NCBI GenBank assembly: GCA_963576475.1
Contig: OY754970.1
Location: forward strand, 37,723,447-37,787,446
Reading direction: 5' to 3'
Origin: Molanna angustata
Lineage: Eukaryota; Arthropoda; Insecta; Trichoptera; Molannidae
Length of the DNA stretch: 64,000 nt
A model generated the notes under the pieces. The model searched no databases and was not told the DNA's origin. It saw only the letters and a list, made by a program, of their open reading frames with translations. The position numbers and the translations under genes are program-made. This document shows, in pieces, positions 12,071 to 23,402 of the stretch (positions are counted from its first letter, which is position 1; every line of letters starts with the position of its first letter).

Positions 12071-12344
12071 ACAATAAACACACTGATCATAGATATGAGA
12101 AAAGGAAGTAAGGAATTGAAGGAAGCAGAAGAGATATTCAGTAATGATTTGATAAATATATATTTTTTAATAATCATATGAATTGATTTACACTTTGGCG
12201 GCGGTATCGCTGCAAATATTCAACAAAAATATTTCAATATCAGTGTGAGTTAAATTGTAGTAAAATATTTATCGAATGAATTATCAATTGCATATTATAT
12301 TTTATCTTTGAAATGATTTGACAGTGTGTATTTCTTTCAGACGT

Positions 12345-12580
12345 GAATTGCTTTAGCCTCTACGTCGTCGTCATCGTAAGGAAAATCTTTCGTAGATCGG
12401 AAAACCGGCGGCGCAAGTGGTAGTGTTCCAACAAGCGCGATGTAGTGTGTGGTTTGGCGTCGTCGCTTAGTTCCCGCCTTTCGCACAATCAGTCGGTCGC
12501 CGGCCGCCATCTCAGTAGACGTCTCTTGCGCGCGACTTGTTCGTAATACAATCTCACAGCGGTCAATTATTTGCAATTAA
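12345..12580. promoter_or_regulatory. CpG-rich candidate promoter or 5' exon
   Basis: Against an AT-rich background this stretch is dense in CpG (CGTCGTCGTCATCG, AACCGGCGGCGC, GGTCGCCGGCCGCCATCTC, CTTGCGCGCGAC). It holds several TCAGT words typical of arthropod initiators, near 12488, 12513 and 12620. GCCGCCAT resembles a YY1/Pho-type site. No TATA box or obvious downstream coding exon is visible. The direction of transcription is undecided; the minus-strand frame across it shows no recognised domain. A decayed element with high GC is the alternative. Confidence 0.35.
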
Positions 12581-15500
12581 AAATATGATATGTAATAACA
12601 AAACAACAAATTTCGCGGTCAGTTGTATTATTGTTATTAGTGATAAGAAACTAAAGTAGCGTTTTGTCGGAGCCGTGATGTGTTGCTTAAACAACTTTAC
12701 TTTTTTAATTTGTCATTAAATTACGAAAAATCAATATTATGTGGCGTTTGGTATTTAAAATATAATAAATAATAGTTGATTTCAATGTATTGAACCTAGA
12801 CACTACAAATAATGTTATTTTTAGTTTAGTAACTGTGGATTTTTTTTATTTTGAACCAACAACACAGATCAAAAGGGGATATTTTGCATATCAAGTAATT
12901 AAAACTATATTTGTTTTTGTCAAAAACTACTTAACATTTTGTGTCTCTTACAAGTGCAATATTTATATTAGTTGTTATGTTTTCAATAAAGGGGGTCTAG
13001 GTATATTTTATTCGCTACTTACGTCAAAGTTTCGTATTATTTCGTATTATACATAATTATGAAGGATCATCAAACGAAGTTTTTAGTGAACACATCGTCG
13101 AATTAGGTTTAAGAATTTTTTAAAAGTGTGTGCTTGTGTAGTCTCCACCACCAGTATAGTGCATCGTTGAAGTGTTTTTTTTTTTACATAAAAATAAACT
13201 TGATTATCGTGAAATTCTTACGTCACGTATAGTTTCCGGCAAAGAACTTGACATTTTTCGTTTTGGAGTGGGGCGGTTTGCACATACACCAACCAAATAA
13301 AAAAGCAAATTTGCGCTCTGCACAACCCACATGACCTTTTAAGTTATTTACCGATAGCTCATATATTTGCTCTTACAAGCCTAATCTTGAGCACTTTGGC
13401 AAGCTTCTGGCTAATGTGTTCGCACAAAAAACATGCGGATTTTTATGCGTTTCTTTGATCCGAGCCTGTTTGCCTTGTTCATCTCGATTGTTATGTAGTC
13501 CAGTGTATATCTGGAGTAGAACAAATTTAGATTGATTTTAACGTTATTTGCTTTTCCATTCTTATCATCAATCAGTTTCCAATAAAAACATCCGGCATGG
13601 TTCGTTATTACAGTAGTTACCCATCCATGCTCTGATGTTTATTCTTAAACTTCAAGTGGACCGTTGATTTCACGCCAATGTTTATTGTATTACAAATTTA
13701 AAATGCTATTATCATCGTCTGTACGTTTTGTGTGCCTACCAATTTATTGAATTGTAAAACTATTATCGTATTTTGTTTATACAGAATAATGTTTCGTTAG
13801 TGTCGATTTATTTTATTACGCACTGTTTTGATCGCGATTATTTTTTTTTTAAATTGATATATTTATAATATATCGCGTTTCTTGTTTTGTTATTTATAAT
13901 AATTCATCAGTCTTCTTCATTGTGTCCTATTTGATAGTAAACAACGGATTTTTTTATATACGTTTCATTTTAACATTATATTATTAAATAATATTAAACT
14001 TAGGATAAGGTGTGTCATTTTGATAGACGTAATTTTGAAATCTTGTTGCAAAACTCTATGCATATCTTCTGTTTGATTTCTTTTTCTAACTTTATTAGAT
14101 TCATCGTGTCAAATGCATTCAGTTCGGAAGTCAAGTGTTGATAAATTGTCTTTTGTTTTTTCTCAACGCATAAAATAAACACAAACCATTGTATGGTGTA
14201 GTTCATAATTAGCTGTTGAATAAATTATATTATTGTGTTGTCAAGTGTTGAGTGAGTGAGTGAGTGAGTGATGTAATCGGTCGTTGTGGTATTATTGTTA
14301 TGGTGATTTTGTGAAGAAGACCCGACCACCTGCCATATAGTGCCACCCGACACACCGGTATTAGGAGACCAGAAAGGCGCAGCAAGTCTACGGAACATCA
14401 GCCTCATTACATTTCATTTTATCCGCACGGGCGTTGGAGCGCAACTTCCCGCCTGACGGGGCTCTCTGCTACGAAAGGTAGTGTGTGTGTGTGTTCATAG
14501 TTCCCTTTGTTATAAACCCTTTCCAATTCATTGTCTCCTGTGAATAATTATTACGGTACAGTACATCCTATGTGTCATGCTCGTCATATTATGTCCGCTT
14601 CGTGTCATCAATGGCATTGCATGGATGGGGACCTGTCATTGTACCATACGATGGACATATAAAATGATGAACTTATTCAATTAGAGATTCAGTACGTGGA
14701 TTGGTTAAGATGTTATCCTATGTTGGAGTGACGAACGAGTGATATTAAAGAATAATTGTCGTTTTCAACATACGTATTGTAAAAAAAATAAGATTCTTTA
14801 TCAGAAAGTAATTTTATTTTAGATAAAATAAAACTATCAATTACGTATTTGTATTATATTCAAAAAAAATTATTCCAGCAAAAAATAATAACTTAAATTT
14901 TCTTTCCAATTGACTAACCCAATCGTTATTTGACTTCATTGGACTCCCCAGGATCTTATTTATATTGGAAATCGCATAAAGTGTTAATTTAGATTACAGG
15001 TTGTTTTAAAATAAATAAGAGATTCTTATACAACATTTTCCTCAACTCGTACTAGTAATGGGGACTAATAATAATAGTCCCTTGCAGAAATAAAATAAAA
15101 TTACATTCAGCTAGTCGTGATATCTCTATAGTTTTTCAGCGTGGCCACTGGCCACTTCTTATACAATCAATTCAACGTCTTCTGATACAATGTAGTGAAA
15201 AATAGGGGAAAATATTCAAAACGAGTGGGTTGTGGCCAACGCTAAACTCCTCACTACAAAGTCACTCAACAAAGTATTCATATTTTGTATGGAAAATATC
15301 CAGCATTTTCATGAATCGAGTATTGCGAAATTATTTTTGATTTAATTATTTTATTATGAAAACTCGATAATTCTTCAATGCCATTTTATGAAAGTGATGA
15401 ACTATGAAATATTGTTAAACATTAAAAATTATATAAACTGCAGTCAAAGATATAACCTTCAAAATTTCGAATTTATAACTCCCCCTTGGGATGGTTATTG

Positions 15501-16499
15501 AGGAATAAAAACTAGCAAAACAAACACGTTTGACATTATATGTATTTTTTTTTATTAATCATTTTGGTAGGCGTACATTACATTTGTGCGATTAATTACT
15601 TCTTTCCTTCCTGTTAAGTGTAGGTATATAACATACACATATATATCTACTTTTATCATGGTTCACAGAGATTTCATATCATTAAATTTGCCACACGCAC
15701 TAAACCATTACCATAACATTATTATATTCATTGCATATTACTACCTACCCCACCTATCATTAATTATTTTAATTTAATTTGATAAATGGCGTATTTCAAG
15801 TGTGGTCCGGTAGATTTCCTTGTTTTACAATTTCATGTTCAGTTATCAACATTAACACGCATTTTTCATACGAGTTCCCCCTATGCAGAGAGAAGCATAA
15901 CTATTTGAATTATATTTTGAAAGAAGGTTCAAGGATACAAGGATCCTAAACGGTGTTATGGCTTCAAATATAACGGTGTTTGCTAAATACGTCTTGATGA
16001 GTTAATTTTAAAGAACACTGTTAGTCACAGGAGAACAGTCTTCCCATTGACAGGTGTATTGTAACGATGTTAGTGAGACGAGATATTTTTATAGTTAGAA
16101 ATGTTCGCACATCCTATTAACCTTAACAATATTATAAACATTCAAAATATGTAATTAAAATTAAAGTTAATGTAAGAAATTGGTTGAATATTTTCAAAAA
16201 ATGATCTATACATTATTAAAATGATGAATAGAAATGAAACTATTTAAGAATTTCAACTTCCTTGGAGCATTTATGGATACATTAAATATTTAGCCATTGT
16301 AGAATGATCAGCTCGACTGTTAATATTTTATGCAAACATTGATTATTTACATCATAAAAAATATATATAGGTATTTTATACGAAAATATGTGGAAAATTG
16401 ACATTTTTAGATAACACAGTTATCCCCACTTACTCTCGGAAATCATAATCAATTAAATCAAGATGCTCATTTCTCTAAAAACGCATGTCTACAGTTGTT
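12581..16499. other. Mostly AT-rich stretch with a GAGT microsatellite and a GC-richer patch
   Basis: A (GAGT)5 run lies at about 14249-14272. From 14330 to 14480 the sequence is GC-richer and ends ACGAAAGGTAGTGTG, which resembles a 5' splice donor, but no coding frame supports an exon. A small unit at about 15190-15259 has TGTAGTGA/TCACTACA ends and contains GGGTTGTGGCCAAC, a word repeated elsewhere (for example near 46580, inverted). Nothing else was recognised. Confidence 0.4.
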
Positions 16500-16540
16500 A
16501 TTGTATTCTGCGGAAAATACTCTTTTCCGCAGAATACAAT
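16500..16540. repeat. Perfect 18-bp inverted repeat
   Basis: ATTGTATTCTGCGGAAAA and its exact complement are separated by TACTC. There is no run of T after it on either strand that would suggest a terminator, and the setting is a eukaryotic intergenic or intronic one. It could be the relic of a fold-back element or a snap-back replication error. Confidence 0.7.
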
Positions 16541-16599
16541 AGTGGCTCTACGGTTGTTCAATTTTCGGAGTTCTAATAAACGACTTAATTTTCTTTGTC

Positions 16600-16990
16600 C
16601 AGATGTAGGTTCTCGATTGTCGAGATGCGTATTGTTTGAAAAGTAGGCGTTTTACCGTTCTCGATGGCACGTATTTAGCGAAAGTACCCGACCGTAGTAG
16701 ATAGATAGGTGCAATTTGTAACTAGAAGATTCGGTATCATTACCGGAGAACGTTCATTTCCTTCCTCGCTAAAAAACAAAAAAAAAATCGGAACAACGGT
16801 TGTTTTTAGTTTATTATCTCGTTGATCCAACAAAACATCGGATAATGAGGTACGTCCGTTTTGTTTGTAAACTGTAAATTACAAACTGTGCGCTGTTTCT
16901 CTCTTATTTTTCTTAAAGTCGGTGCGTCGCGTCGTGTTCGTCACAGGCAGAGACGATGATACAATGGACCGCTCAACTGTGTCGACTGTT
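16600..16990. promoter_or_regulatory. Second CpG-richer candidate regulatory or 5' exon stretch
   Basis: CpG words are common here (GTTCTCGATTGTCGAG, TACCCGACCGTAG, GGTGCGTCGCGTCGTG, CAGAGACGATGATAC). No repeat family in the window matches it and no frame is recognisable. If a host gene is nearby, this and 12345-12580 are the parts most worth aligning to related genomes. Confidence 0.25.
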
Positions 16991-17192
16991 ACAAGAAAAA
17001 CAATTTAAAGAAAACGCTCCGTTGGCTTGCACACTACATAACCTCCAAATATCATACACCAATTTCAATTTGAAGTTTAATCAGGAATTATGACATGCAA
17101 GAGAAACCGACGGCAATGTCGATATGCAGTAAATTTTATTGAGTTTAATGTTGTTTCGTTTACAGAGTGGAAGTTCATAATGAAATTATTAT

Positions 17193-17341
17193 GAATATAA
17201 ACCATAGTTTTAATCCACAAATTGAGTTAAAATTAGCCTGAGCGCTTTCGATGGTTACACGAGGATGATGGTGTAACCATCGAAATCGCTCAGGCTAAAA
17301 ATTATAACTCAATTTGTGGATTAAAACTATGGTTTATATTC
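17193..17341. mobile_element. Fold-back element, ~68-bp arms
   Basis: Left arm GAATATAAACCATAGTTTTA onwards and right arm ending in its complement match almost perfectly. The loop is about 10 bp (GAGGATGATG). The inner GC-rich arm CCTGAGCG and GATGGTTACAC is conserved on both sides. It ends about 25 bp before a TTAA MITE remnant. There is no coding frame. Confidence 0.75.
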
Positions 17342-17478
17342 GTAGTAAATTTTATATTAATAGGGTATATAATTCTAAACATCTCATTTTGAAATCAATT
17401 TTCTCAAAAAATACAAAAAATATAAATAAGTATTTTCAACATTTCTCTAGTAAATATTCGTCACACAATTTTAAATAT

Positions 17479-17797
17479 ACTAAGATGTCATAGAACTCTA
17501 TATAATAATGATATTTATGTAGCTTCTCGGGCAACTAACAGGTACTATGTCAAATAATTATTTAACACGCACCCAATAACAAGTTGCCACATTCTGGAGA
17601 CTTATGATATTAATCGTCTCACAGATCCAGACTGAAAACACAATTAAAAACTGTGTCTCCACCGGGAATAGAACCCGGGATCTTTGGATCAGCAGTCAGA
17701 TACCCAACCAACTGAGCCACGAAGGCTGACATAATTATATCTATGATGTGGGTAATCACTGGGGTTTTGATTTCGCCGGTCGGACCAGACTTGGTTT
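17479..17797. mobile_element. Palindromic MITE (family P) half, split by a SINE
   Basis: Before the SINE, AAGATGTCATAGAACTC matches the right half of family P. After it, CTATGATGTGGGTAATC, GGGGTTTTGATTTCGCCGG and GGACCAGACTTGG complete that half. The left half is missing. The SINE target duplication (17505-17519 and 17731-17745) falls within it. Confidence 0.75.
17523..17730 (-). mobile_element. tRNA-derived SINE, full-length copy 4
   Basis: This 208-bp copy reads on the minus strand: tRNA-like head starting with CCTTCGTGGCTCAGTTGG (A box) and a B box reading GGTTCTATTCCC, then ACAGTTTTTAATTGTG, then a body ending GCCCGAGAAG. The B box carries one change from the GGTTCGATTCC seen in copies 21892 and 23015. 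Flanking 15-bp repeats, ATAATGATATTTATG and ATAATTATATCTATG, differ at two sites and look like an aged target duplication. Pol III transcription and LINE-machinery retroposition are known for the class. The tRNA of origin cannot be set from the anticodon stem. Confidence 0.88.
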
Positions 17798-17889
17798 GTT
17801 CTTAAAAGGCAAAAAATTAACAAATTTTGGTATTCCCATAATTCGTACATGATAAATATCGTCGATTTATAATCAAATTAGACAACAAC

Positions 17890-18063
17890 GTCAATATACA
17901 GTAGAATAAGGTAACATCGTCAAGATACAGTAGAATAAGGTAACATCGTCAAGATACAGTAGAATAAGGTAACATCGTCAAGATACAGTAGAATAAGGTA
18001 ACATCGTCAAGATACAGTAGAATCAGGTAGCATCGTCAAAATACAGTAAATTCAAATAAACTA
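17890..18063. repeat. 29-bp minisatellite, about six units
   Basis: The unit is GTCAAGATACAGTAGAATAA followed by GGTAACATC. Starts fall at 17890, 17919, 17948, 17977, 18006 and 18035. Units 2-4 are identical, the first and fifth have a few changes and the sixth decays. A more distant unit follows up to about 18105. The array begins some 20 bp after the nested MITE remnant. Confidence 0.9.
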
Positions 18064-18105
18064 CGTTGGTATAGATATAGTAAAATCAGGTAAGATCGTC
18101 AATCC

Positions 18106-18711
18106 AAATACGTTTACAATGCCAATATAAAATGCAAATTCGGACTTAATTATATTACTTGCTGTCCTAAATCCTTACAATGTAACATGTCATACTCGCC
18201 CTGTTAGTCCCACCACATACAAACTCAATGTTATATTGCTTGTATTTAGCAATTTCATCCACGATAATTGCATCATGAATCCTTTTTTTTAATTTTATTT
18301 TATGGATCTTCAATCAATCCTGTAATTCCCCGTGTCTTCCTGCTATACATTAGTAATGTTGGAGATTGCTATCTGGTTTATTGTACGACTAATGTTTTGT
18401 TACAGCAGTGTATCAGACATCACGTAACAGTCAATTTGAGAAACGACGTATGGGAGACAATGTGTATGAACGTCGCAGGGAGATCGTTCAATTGGGCAAG
18501 TCATAATTTGTCTTGGCACGAAAAAATTATCTAGTAAAATTTCCAAATTACTCATGTTTGATGACAATAAAACTACATTTTATCTGAGAACAAGAGGATA
18601 TTTAACAATATAAGAAGGCTGTGAGGCTATTATTGTTTTTCGAGTGTCCCATAAGAGCCGGGTAATTGAAAATACAACAGGCAAAAATAACGTGAAATAA
18701 TTATTTTCTTG
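18106..18711. other. Stretch with nothing recognised
   Basis: An 88-codon frame at 18268-18534 has no recognisable motif. No repeat arms were seen. Confidence 0.4.
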
Positions 18712-18800
18712 TCAGGCGTTCCTCATTCATTCTTCCCAAGTGGCCAAACCATGTTAACTTTCATTCTATTGATTATATCTTTCTCAATCCTCCATTTATT
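18712..18800 (-). pseudogene. Polymerase tail scrap (GRPRKGW family)
   Basis: Read on the minus strand, AATCAATAGAATGAAAGTTA encodes INRMKV. The following GTTTGGCCACTTGGGAAGAA and GAATGAGGAACGCCTGAC match 11885-11955 after a short deletion that breaks the frame. Confidence 0.7.
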
Positions 18801-20689
18801 CCTTGTGTCCTCGTTTCGTATCCTGTCATTTAAAGTATATTTGTAAGGCGCATTAGCTATAGGTCCAAATATCCGGGCACATTGCGGCTCTGTCTATTTT
18901 GACAATCGCCCCGCGTCATGTACCTACGAGTATGCATGTTGTTATGAAGGTCCATTTAGTGTTACTTAAAGAAGTGAACTTTCTAAAGGTAAAGGAGATT
19001 ACCAATCGTAAATCCATAAAAGACGAATCATATATAAATATATTTTATGGACGTGTCTCGGAAATAAAATACAATACACATATTACCTATGTATAGGAGT
19101 CGCAGTGAGTTGGTACCTACTTCATTTAGAGTTTTCCAACGTATAGTGCGGTACATCGTTTCGTAAAGGGACCAAAAACACGTAAGTATTCAAATTTTTA
19201 AATTCTGTTATCTCTTATTTTCAAAATGATCATTTTATTTCATTTCTTTAAAATTTACTTAGATTTTAATTTAGTTCACAGTTAAATTATGTTTAGAAAT
19301 GTACATTATTATGATTTCAAACAGATTTTACATTGAAAACATGTAAAAACAGTTAAATGTGTATTATTGTTGCATCTAATATGATAAAATTCAAATTTTA
19401 TTTACGATCAACCGATAACGCATAGCTTTGTTTACTTTGTATGAAATACAAAATTTATCAAAGTATCAAATGAATAAAGTAGAAAACAGTTTTAACATTC
19501 ATTTTCATCAGGAATACCGAGCTCTAACTGGTCTGGACGTTAGATAAAAATCGGTTTTAAAATTCAAGTTGTAGAAAATGGTGTCAACATATTTTCATTT
19601 CATATATTCTCATAGAATCGTTGAGAGGTGAAAATATTAAAAAAATCATGAATGTGACCTAAAAAAATTTTTAGACAATTTTTAAACATCTCGAAGTTTG
19701 GAATATATTTGGGAGAACCAGGAACTAAAGGGCTCACGACCTTTCATCGGCTGATTTACGTGATCACTAAATGCGCTTGCGCAACGTTCACCAATTATGA
19801 AATTTCTATACATTTTAATAATGAGAAACTGATCTTTTAAACATAAGCTGTTTTTACCATCCCCATCTATGAAGTAACGAAGAATCCTTTTTGTAACGCC
19901 ATCAATTAGGAAACAATTAAAACAACGGTCCTTATACATGAGGTGACGATGCTCTCGCACAGATGTCACCCCTGAACTGCGCCAGAATTATAAGTTTTTT
20001 ATTTGTCTATAAAAATGTATGTTGTAGAGCTACATAATTCTTCTTTTCTTACTTCAGGTTGTTGGGTCGCCTCTCTTAATCTTTCGGTGCCAGCGACAAA
20101 AACTACAAATTATATTGATCAACAAATTATGACAGAAATATAGATGTAACCAACACAAGTCTCCTCTATGTAGCCAGTTATTGTATCGCGCTTGTCCATT
20201 ATTTCCAGTGCTATATAATATGTAGGTTGGTATATACTTCACTTCCACGTAAATATGTCACACATATAATAATATAATGTATTACTTACCTACCTTTGTA
20301 TGAGCGACGCGCAATCACAGTTTGATAACAGCATCAACAACAATTGTAACATTATATTACTATGGGCAGTGGACGGTCATGTCATATATTCCGATGACCT
20401 TTTTCGGTCGACCTGGATAACTTTAATGCGACACATTCGACAGTCACAACCGACCGACTTGTACTGTACTTACTCTTCTTTAAATCATATAATGTACCTA
20501 CGTCACATACATTTTGTAACAACATGCCTTGTATCAAAATGATTCATTTTTTGTATCTGTCTGTACTGCAGGGTTACTCGTGAAGTTGATTAAAATAAGA
20601 TTAAGGATCAGCTTCAGATTTCAGAAATCTTTGATGTTAAAAATAATTAAATAATCATATTAATTATGCAAAAATTAATTAATTTATTT
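18801..20689. other. AT-rich stretch apart from the family T repeat
   Basis: Except for 19702-19805, nothing with a clear signature was found. Short frames at 18899-19096 and 20300-20542 are unsupported. Confidence 0.4.
19702..19805. repeat. Dispersed ~100-bp repeat (family T), copy 1
   Basis: AGAACCAGGAACT, TCATCGGCTGATTTACGTGA, TCACTAAATG and GCTTGCGCAACGTTCACCAA recur at 42972-43084 in the same orientation and at 25575-25675 inverted. There is no coding content. The class is unknown. Confidence 0.7.
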
Positions 20690-20795
20690 ATTTAACTTTT
20701 TGTACATAATATAAACAAATATAATGCACACTGGCGGGCTTATTGCCATTTGGCAATTTCTTCCACCCAACCAGATTACAGAGTGCCATAATTAT
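20690..20795 (-). repeat. LINE 3' end, minus orientation
   Basis: TTTATTTATTTAAC is followed by ACTGGCGGGCTTATTGCCAT, then TGGCAATTTCTTCCACCCAA. Inverted, this gives an end with TTGGGTGGAAGAAATTGCC and CAATAAGCCCGCC, then a TAAA-type tail. It matches 43889-43975 (plus) and the shorter 27776-27815 (plus). The LINE identity is inferred from the tail. Confidence 0.55.
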
Positions 20796-21377
20796 ACATG
20801 TACCTACATCAACAAAAAATGAAAGCTACAAAAGAACAATGAAAATATACATAACACCAAGATAATAAAAAAAACATCAGCAACAAAAAAGGGACTGGGA
20901 AGGAACAGGAAGAGGAAATTGAGATCAGGTGTTTATTAATGACAATTTCATGCTAATTATTAAGCTTATTTTTTATGATTCAATGAAGAGATCAATTAAG
21001 ATTTGATTATGACCGAGTACTGATTTATACATTTTTAAGATCAAAGCAAGATTATATCGTATTATGAAAGTGTCATCAGTAGCCCCCCTGATTGTATAAT
21101 ATTTTTTTTGGTCACACTTTCATTTGTTTATTTGTTTTTTTGAACTCATATATCTAGTATTAATTTCGAAGATCGAGACTTTGTTGTGGCAGGACCTAAC
21201 GCGTAGAATAAGCTCCCACACTCCCTCATAAAACCGTAAATAAATGTTTCTTAAAACATATCAAATCACACTATTTTCGCTATCCTTACCATAGCCAAAA
21301 TGATACAAAGTAATCAATTTTCAGCACGCTTGAGGTCAGTTATTCACGAAAACGGTGCTATATAAATTATACAAATC

Positions 21378-21545
21378 ATTCATTCATACCATCACGGAAT
21401 TTCCTACAAATTAGAGTAACCAGCGACAGATTGTGAGACTGCGACAGACGAGACTAGTGCACAGGCACTAGTCTCGTCTCACTTAAAAAAGCACGTGAAT
21501 GGGTGTAGAACTTCATTGGTGAACCATGTGAGATGTTATTTTGCC
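21378..21545 (-). repeat. LINE 3'-terminal repeat with perfect 15-bp hairpin
   Basis: CATTCATACCATCACGG, GTAACCAGCGACAG and, further on, GAACCATGTGAGATG match the order at 4383-4560. Inside it, 21446-21460 (AGACGAGACTAGTGC) and 21465-21479 are perfect inverted repeats around ACAG. The copy at 23290-23310 keeps only one hairpin arm-like word (GAGACAAGACTAGTGCG). Confidence 0.6.
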
Positions 21546-21713
21546 TCTTGTATTTTACCATTTTTTCTAACCCAGAGAAGCAAAAATTGCGTTAGAAATA
21601 TTTTTTAATAAAACAACAACTATAAAATAATTCGGTGTTTCATGCAAAAATTTTATTCTACTAATTTGCAGCTTAACTAATAAAATTAAATTAAATAATT
21701 ACATAGTGTCAAC

Positions 21714-21823
21714 CACATTTGAGTATTTTGTGTCAACTAGTTTCGGAGACGTAACCGCTCCTTCGTCTGGACAGACTCGTATAAACTAGTTGACATAAAA
21801 ATACTCTAACGTGGTTGACACTA
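21714..21823. mobile_element. Small MITE with ~40-bp terminal inverted repeats
   Basis: TAGTGTCAACCAC and GAGTATTTT with GTCAACTAGTTT on the left are mirrored by AAACTAGTTGAC, AATACTC and GTGGTTGACACTA on the right. The unpaired centre reads CGGAGACGTAACCGCTCCTT. The element lacks coding capacity. Confidence 0.75.
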
Positions 21824-21891
21824 AGATATTTATTTTAATTATATTAGGATTTATATCATTTGATATTTATTTATTTATTTATTTAATATTG

Positions 21892-22098
21892 CTTCTCGGG
21901 CAACTAACAGGTACTATGTCAAATATTAATTTAACATGCACCCAATAACAAGTTGCCACATTCTGGAGACTTACGATATTGATCGTCTCACAGATCCAGA
22001 CTGAAAACACAATTAAAAACTGTGTCTCCACCGGGAATCGAACCCGGGACCTTTGGCTCAGCAGTCAGATATCTAACCAACTGAGCCACGAAGGCCGA
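21892..22098 (-). mobile_element. tRNA-derived SINE, full-length copy 5
   Basis: The minus strand starts GGCCTTCGTGGCTCAGTTGG, has a perfect B box (GGTTCGATTCC), and ends in a TAAA-type tail (21871-21886 on the plus strand reads TTTATTTATTTATTTA). GATATT occurs just beyond both ends and may be the target duplication, but it is short. The intact A and B boxes make this one of two copies best suited to pol III transcription. Confidence 0.88.
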
Positions 22099-23014
22099 AG
22101 ATATTGTTACTGTCTTCTGAACTAGAAATACGGCAGACTGATTTTAACCTACTGAAACAAAACAGAGATTGAAACTAACAATGGGTCAGTTTTACATATT
22201 TCATAATCGTTAAAAAAAGAACATGACCTAAAAATACAATTGTTCTTTTATTGTTTAGGTTAAATGTTTGTTTTTTGCCACAATAATCTAAACAAATATC
22301 TACATTATATTTAGCGTCAATTGTCTGTGAATTGGGTGGGAACTGAATTGTTTCATTATCATTTCAGCACTTTCATTTTATTTATATGTTGTATTATTTT
22401 CATTGTTTACTTTCATTATGTAATAATAATATATAGGTTTAAACCAACTTACAAAGTGATAATCTCTTGCTTTAACACCTAACGTTTATGTGCGAATTGT
22501 GTTACAATAGAAAAGTGGTTTTACGTTTGTAAAAAAATACATATGAATTAATAAAATGAATACGAAGTCTATGGACAAATGTAGTTTTTTGACACCAAGG
22601 CTGTATAATAAAATAATAATGGATATTGAACAAAACATATCGCATGATGGGAAAAATTTCAAAGACCTCTTTACTCGTTGGCTGAAGCTGATTGGTACAG
22701 AAGGATCTGCCCCGGTACTCTTAGATTTTTTGATACAGAGGTTTTAGAGTTTTTCATCCTGGTTCTAAGTGATGTTCTAAGTAGATGAAATATGTGAAGA
22801 AAAAAGAAAACAAATCATATGATCGTAGAGTAGCCATAGCAACTAGTTATACCTCAGAACAGACTATTTCTAGCGAGGCAGTGAAATTTCCAAATGTGTG
22901 GAAGAAAAAATAAAAATATATATATTGTAAAATTATAATTAGTTATAAATTAAATTGTATTTTGTTCCTTTGTAATATTTATGCTGTTGGAAATATTTAT
23001 TTATTTATTTATTA
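22099..23014. other. AT-rich stretch; short dispersed repeat at 22848-22900
   Basis: CCTCAGAACAGACTATTTCT and GAGGCAGTGAAATTTCCAAA at 22852-22895 recur near 63162-63200. A 63-codon frame at 22556-22747 has no motif. Confidence 0.45.
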
Positions 23015-23222
23015 CTTCTCGGACAACTAACAGGTACTATGTCAAATATTAATTTAACACGCATCCAATAACAAGTTGCCACATTCTGGAGACTTACGAT
23101 ATCAATCGTCTCACAGATCCAGACTGAAAACACAATTAAAAACTGTGTCTCCACCGGGAATCGAACCCGGGACCTTTGGATCAGCAGTCAGATACCCAAC
23201 CAACTGAGCCACGAAGGCCGAC
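23015..23222 (-). mobile_element. tRNA-derived SINE, full-length copy 6
   Basis: Same structure and length as copies 4 and 5: GCCTTCGTGGCTCAGTTGG A box, GGTTCGATTCC B box, and a distal body with TAAA-type tail (plus strand 22992-23012). Both boxes are intact. Target duplication is unclear because both flanks are AT-rich. Confidence 0.88.
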
Positions 23223-23289
23223 TTATATTATTATATTATTCATTCATTCAAATATGTGGATGGAAAGATGTATAAGTATAAGTGCACAT

Positions 23290-23402
23290 TTTTCAGGTGA
23301 GACAAGACTAGTGCGTGTGTCATAATTTCTTTTTATACGGCTATGCACACCTGTCACTGGTTACCCCACATTGCGGGATATGCCGTGATGGTATGAATGA
23401 AT
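23290..23402 (+). repeat. LINE 3'-terminal repeat, plus orientation
   Basis: GCACACCTGTCACTGGTTAC, CCCACATTGCGGGATATGCC and GTGATGGTATGAATGAATG are the exact mirror of 24515-24575. The GAATG tail is at the right end, as expected for a plus-strand copy with a microsatellite tail. Confidence 0.6.

Larger units (their letters stand above)
17366..17870 (-). mobile_element. TTAA MITE (family 1), split by a second MITE
   Basis: The left part, 17366-17478, contains ACATCTCATTTTGAAATCAA, TTTTCAACATTTCTCTAGTA and TCGTCACACAATTTTAAA, matching 34160-34315. The right part, about 17798-17870, contains TTTGTTCTTAAAAGGC and ACAAATTTTGG, matching about 34470-34530. Between them lies a family P MITE which itself carries a SINE. 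Some 150 bp of the family 1 middle is missing. Confidence 0.7.

Noticed and set aside
11809..12177. 122-codon minus-strand frame
   Set aside because: Antisense of the polymerase tail on the plus strand at 11869-12070.
17660..17730. Possible true tRNA genes (also at 22021-22098, 23150-23222, 37400-37470)
   Set aside because: Each tRNA-like head continues into the same SINE body and the anticodon stem does not pair well, so they are SINE heads.
17890..18063. CRISPR-like spacing of repeats
   Set aside because: Units are contiguous 29-mers without unique spacers, in a eukaryotic setting; it is a minisatellite.
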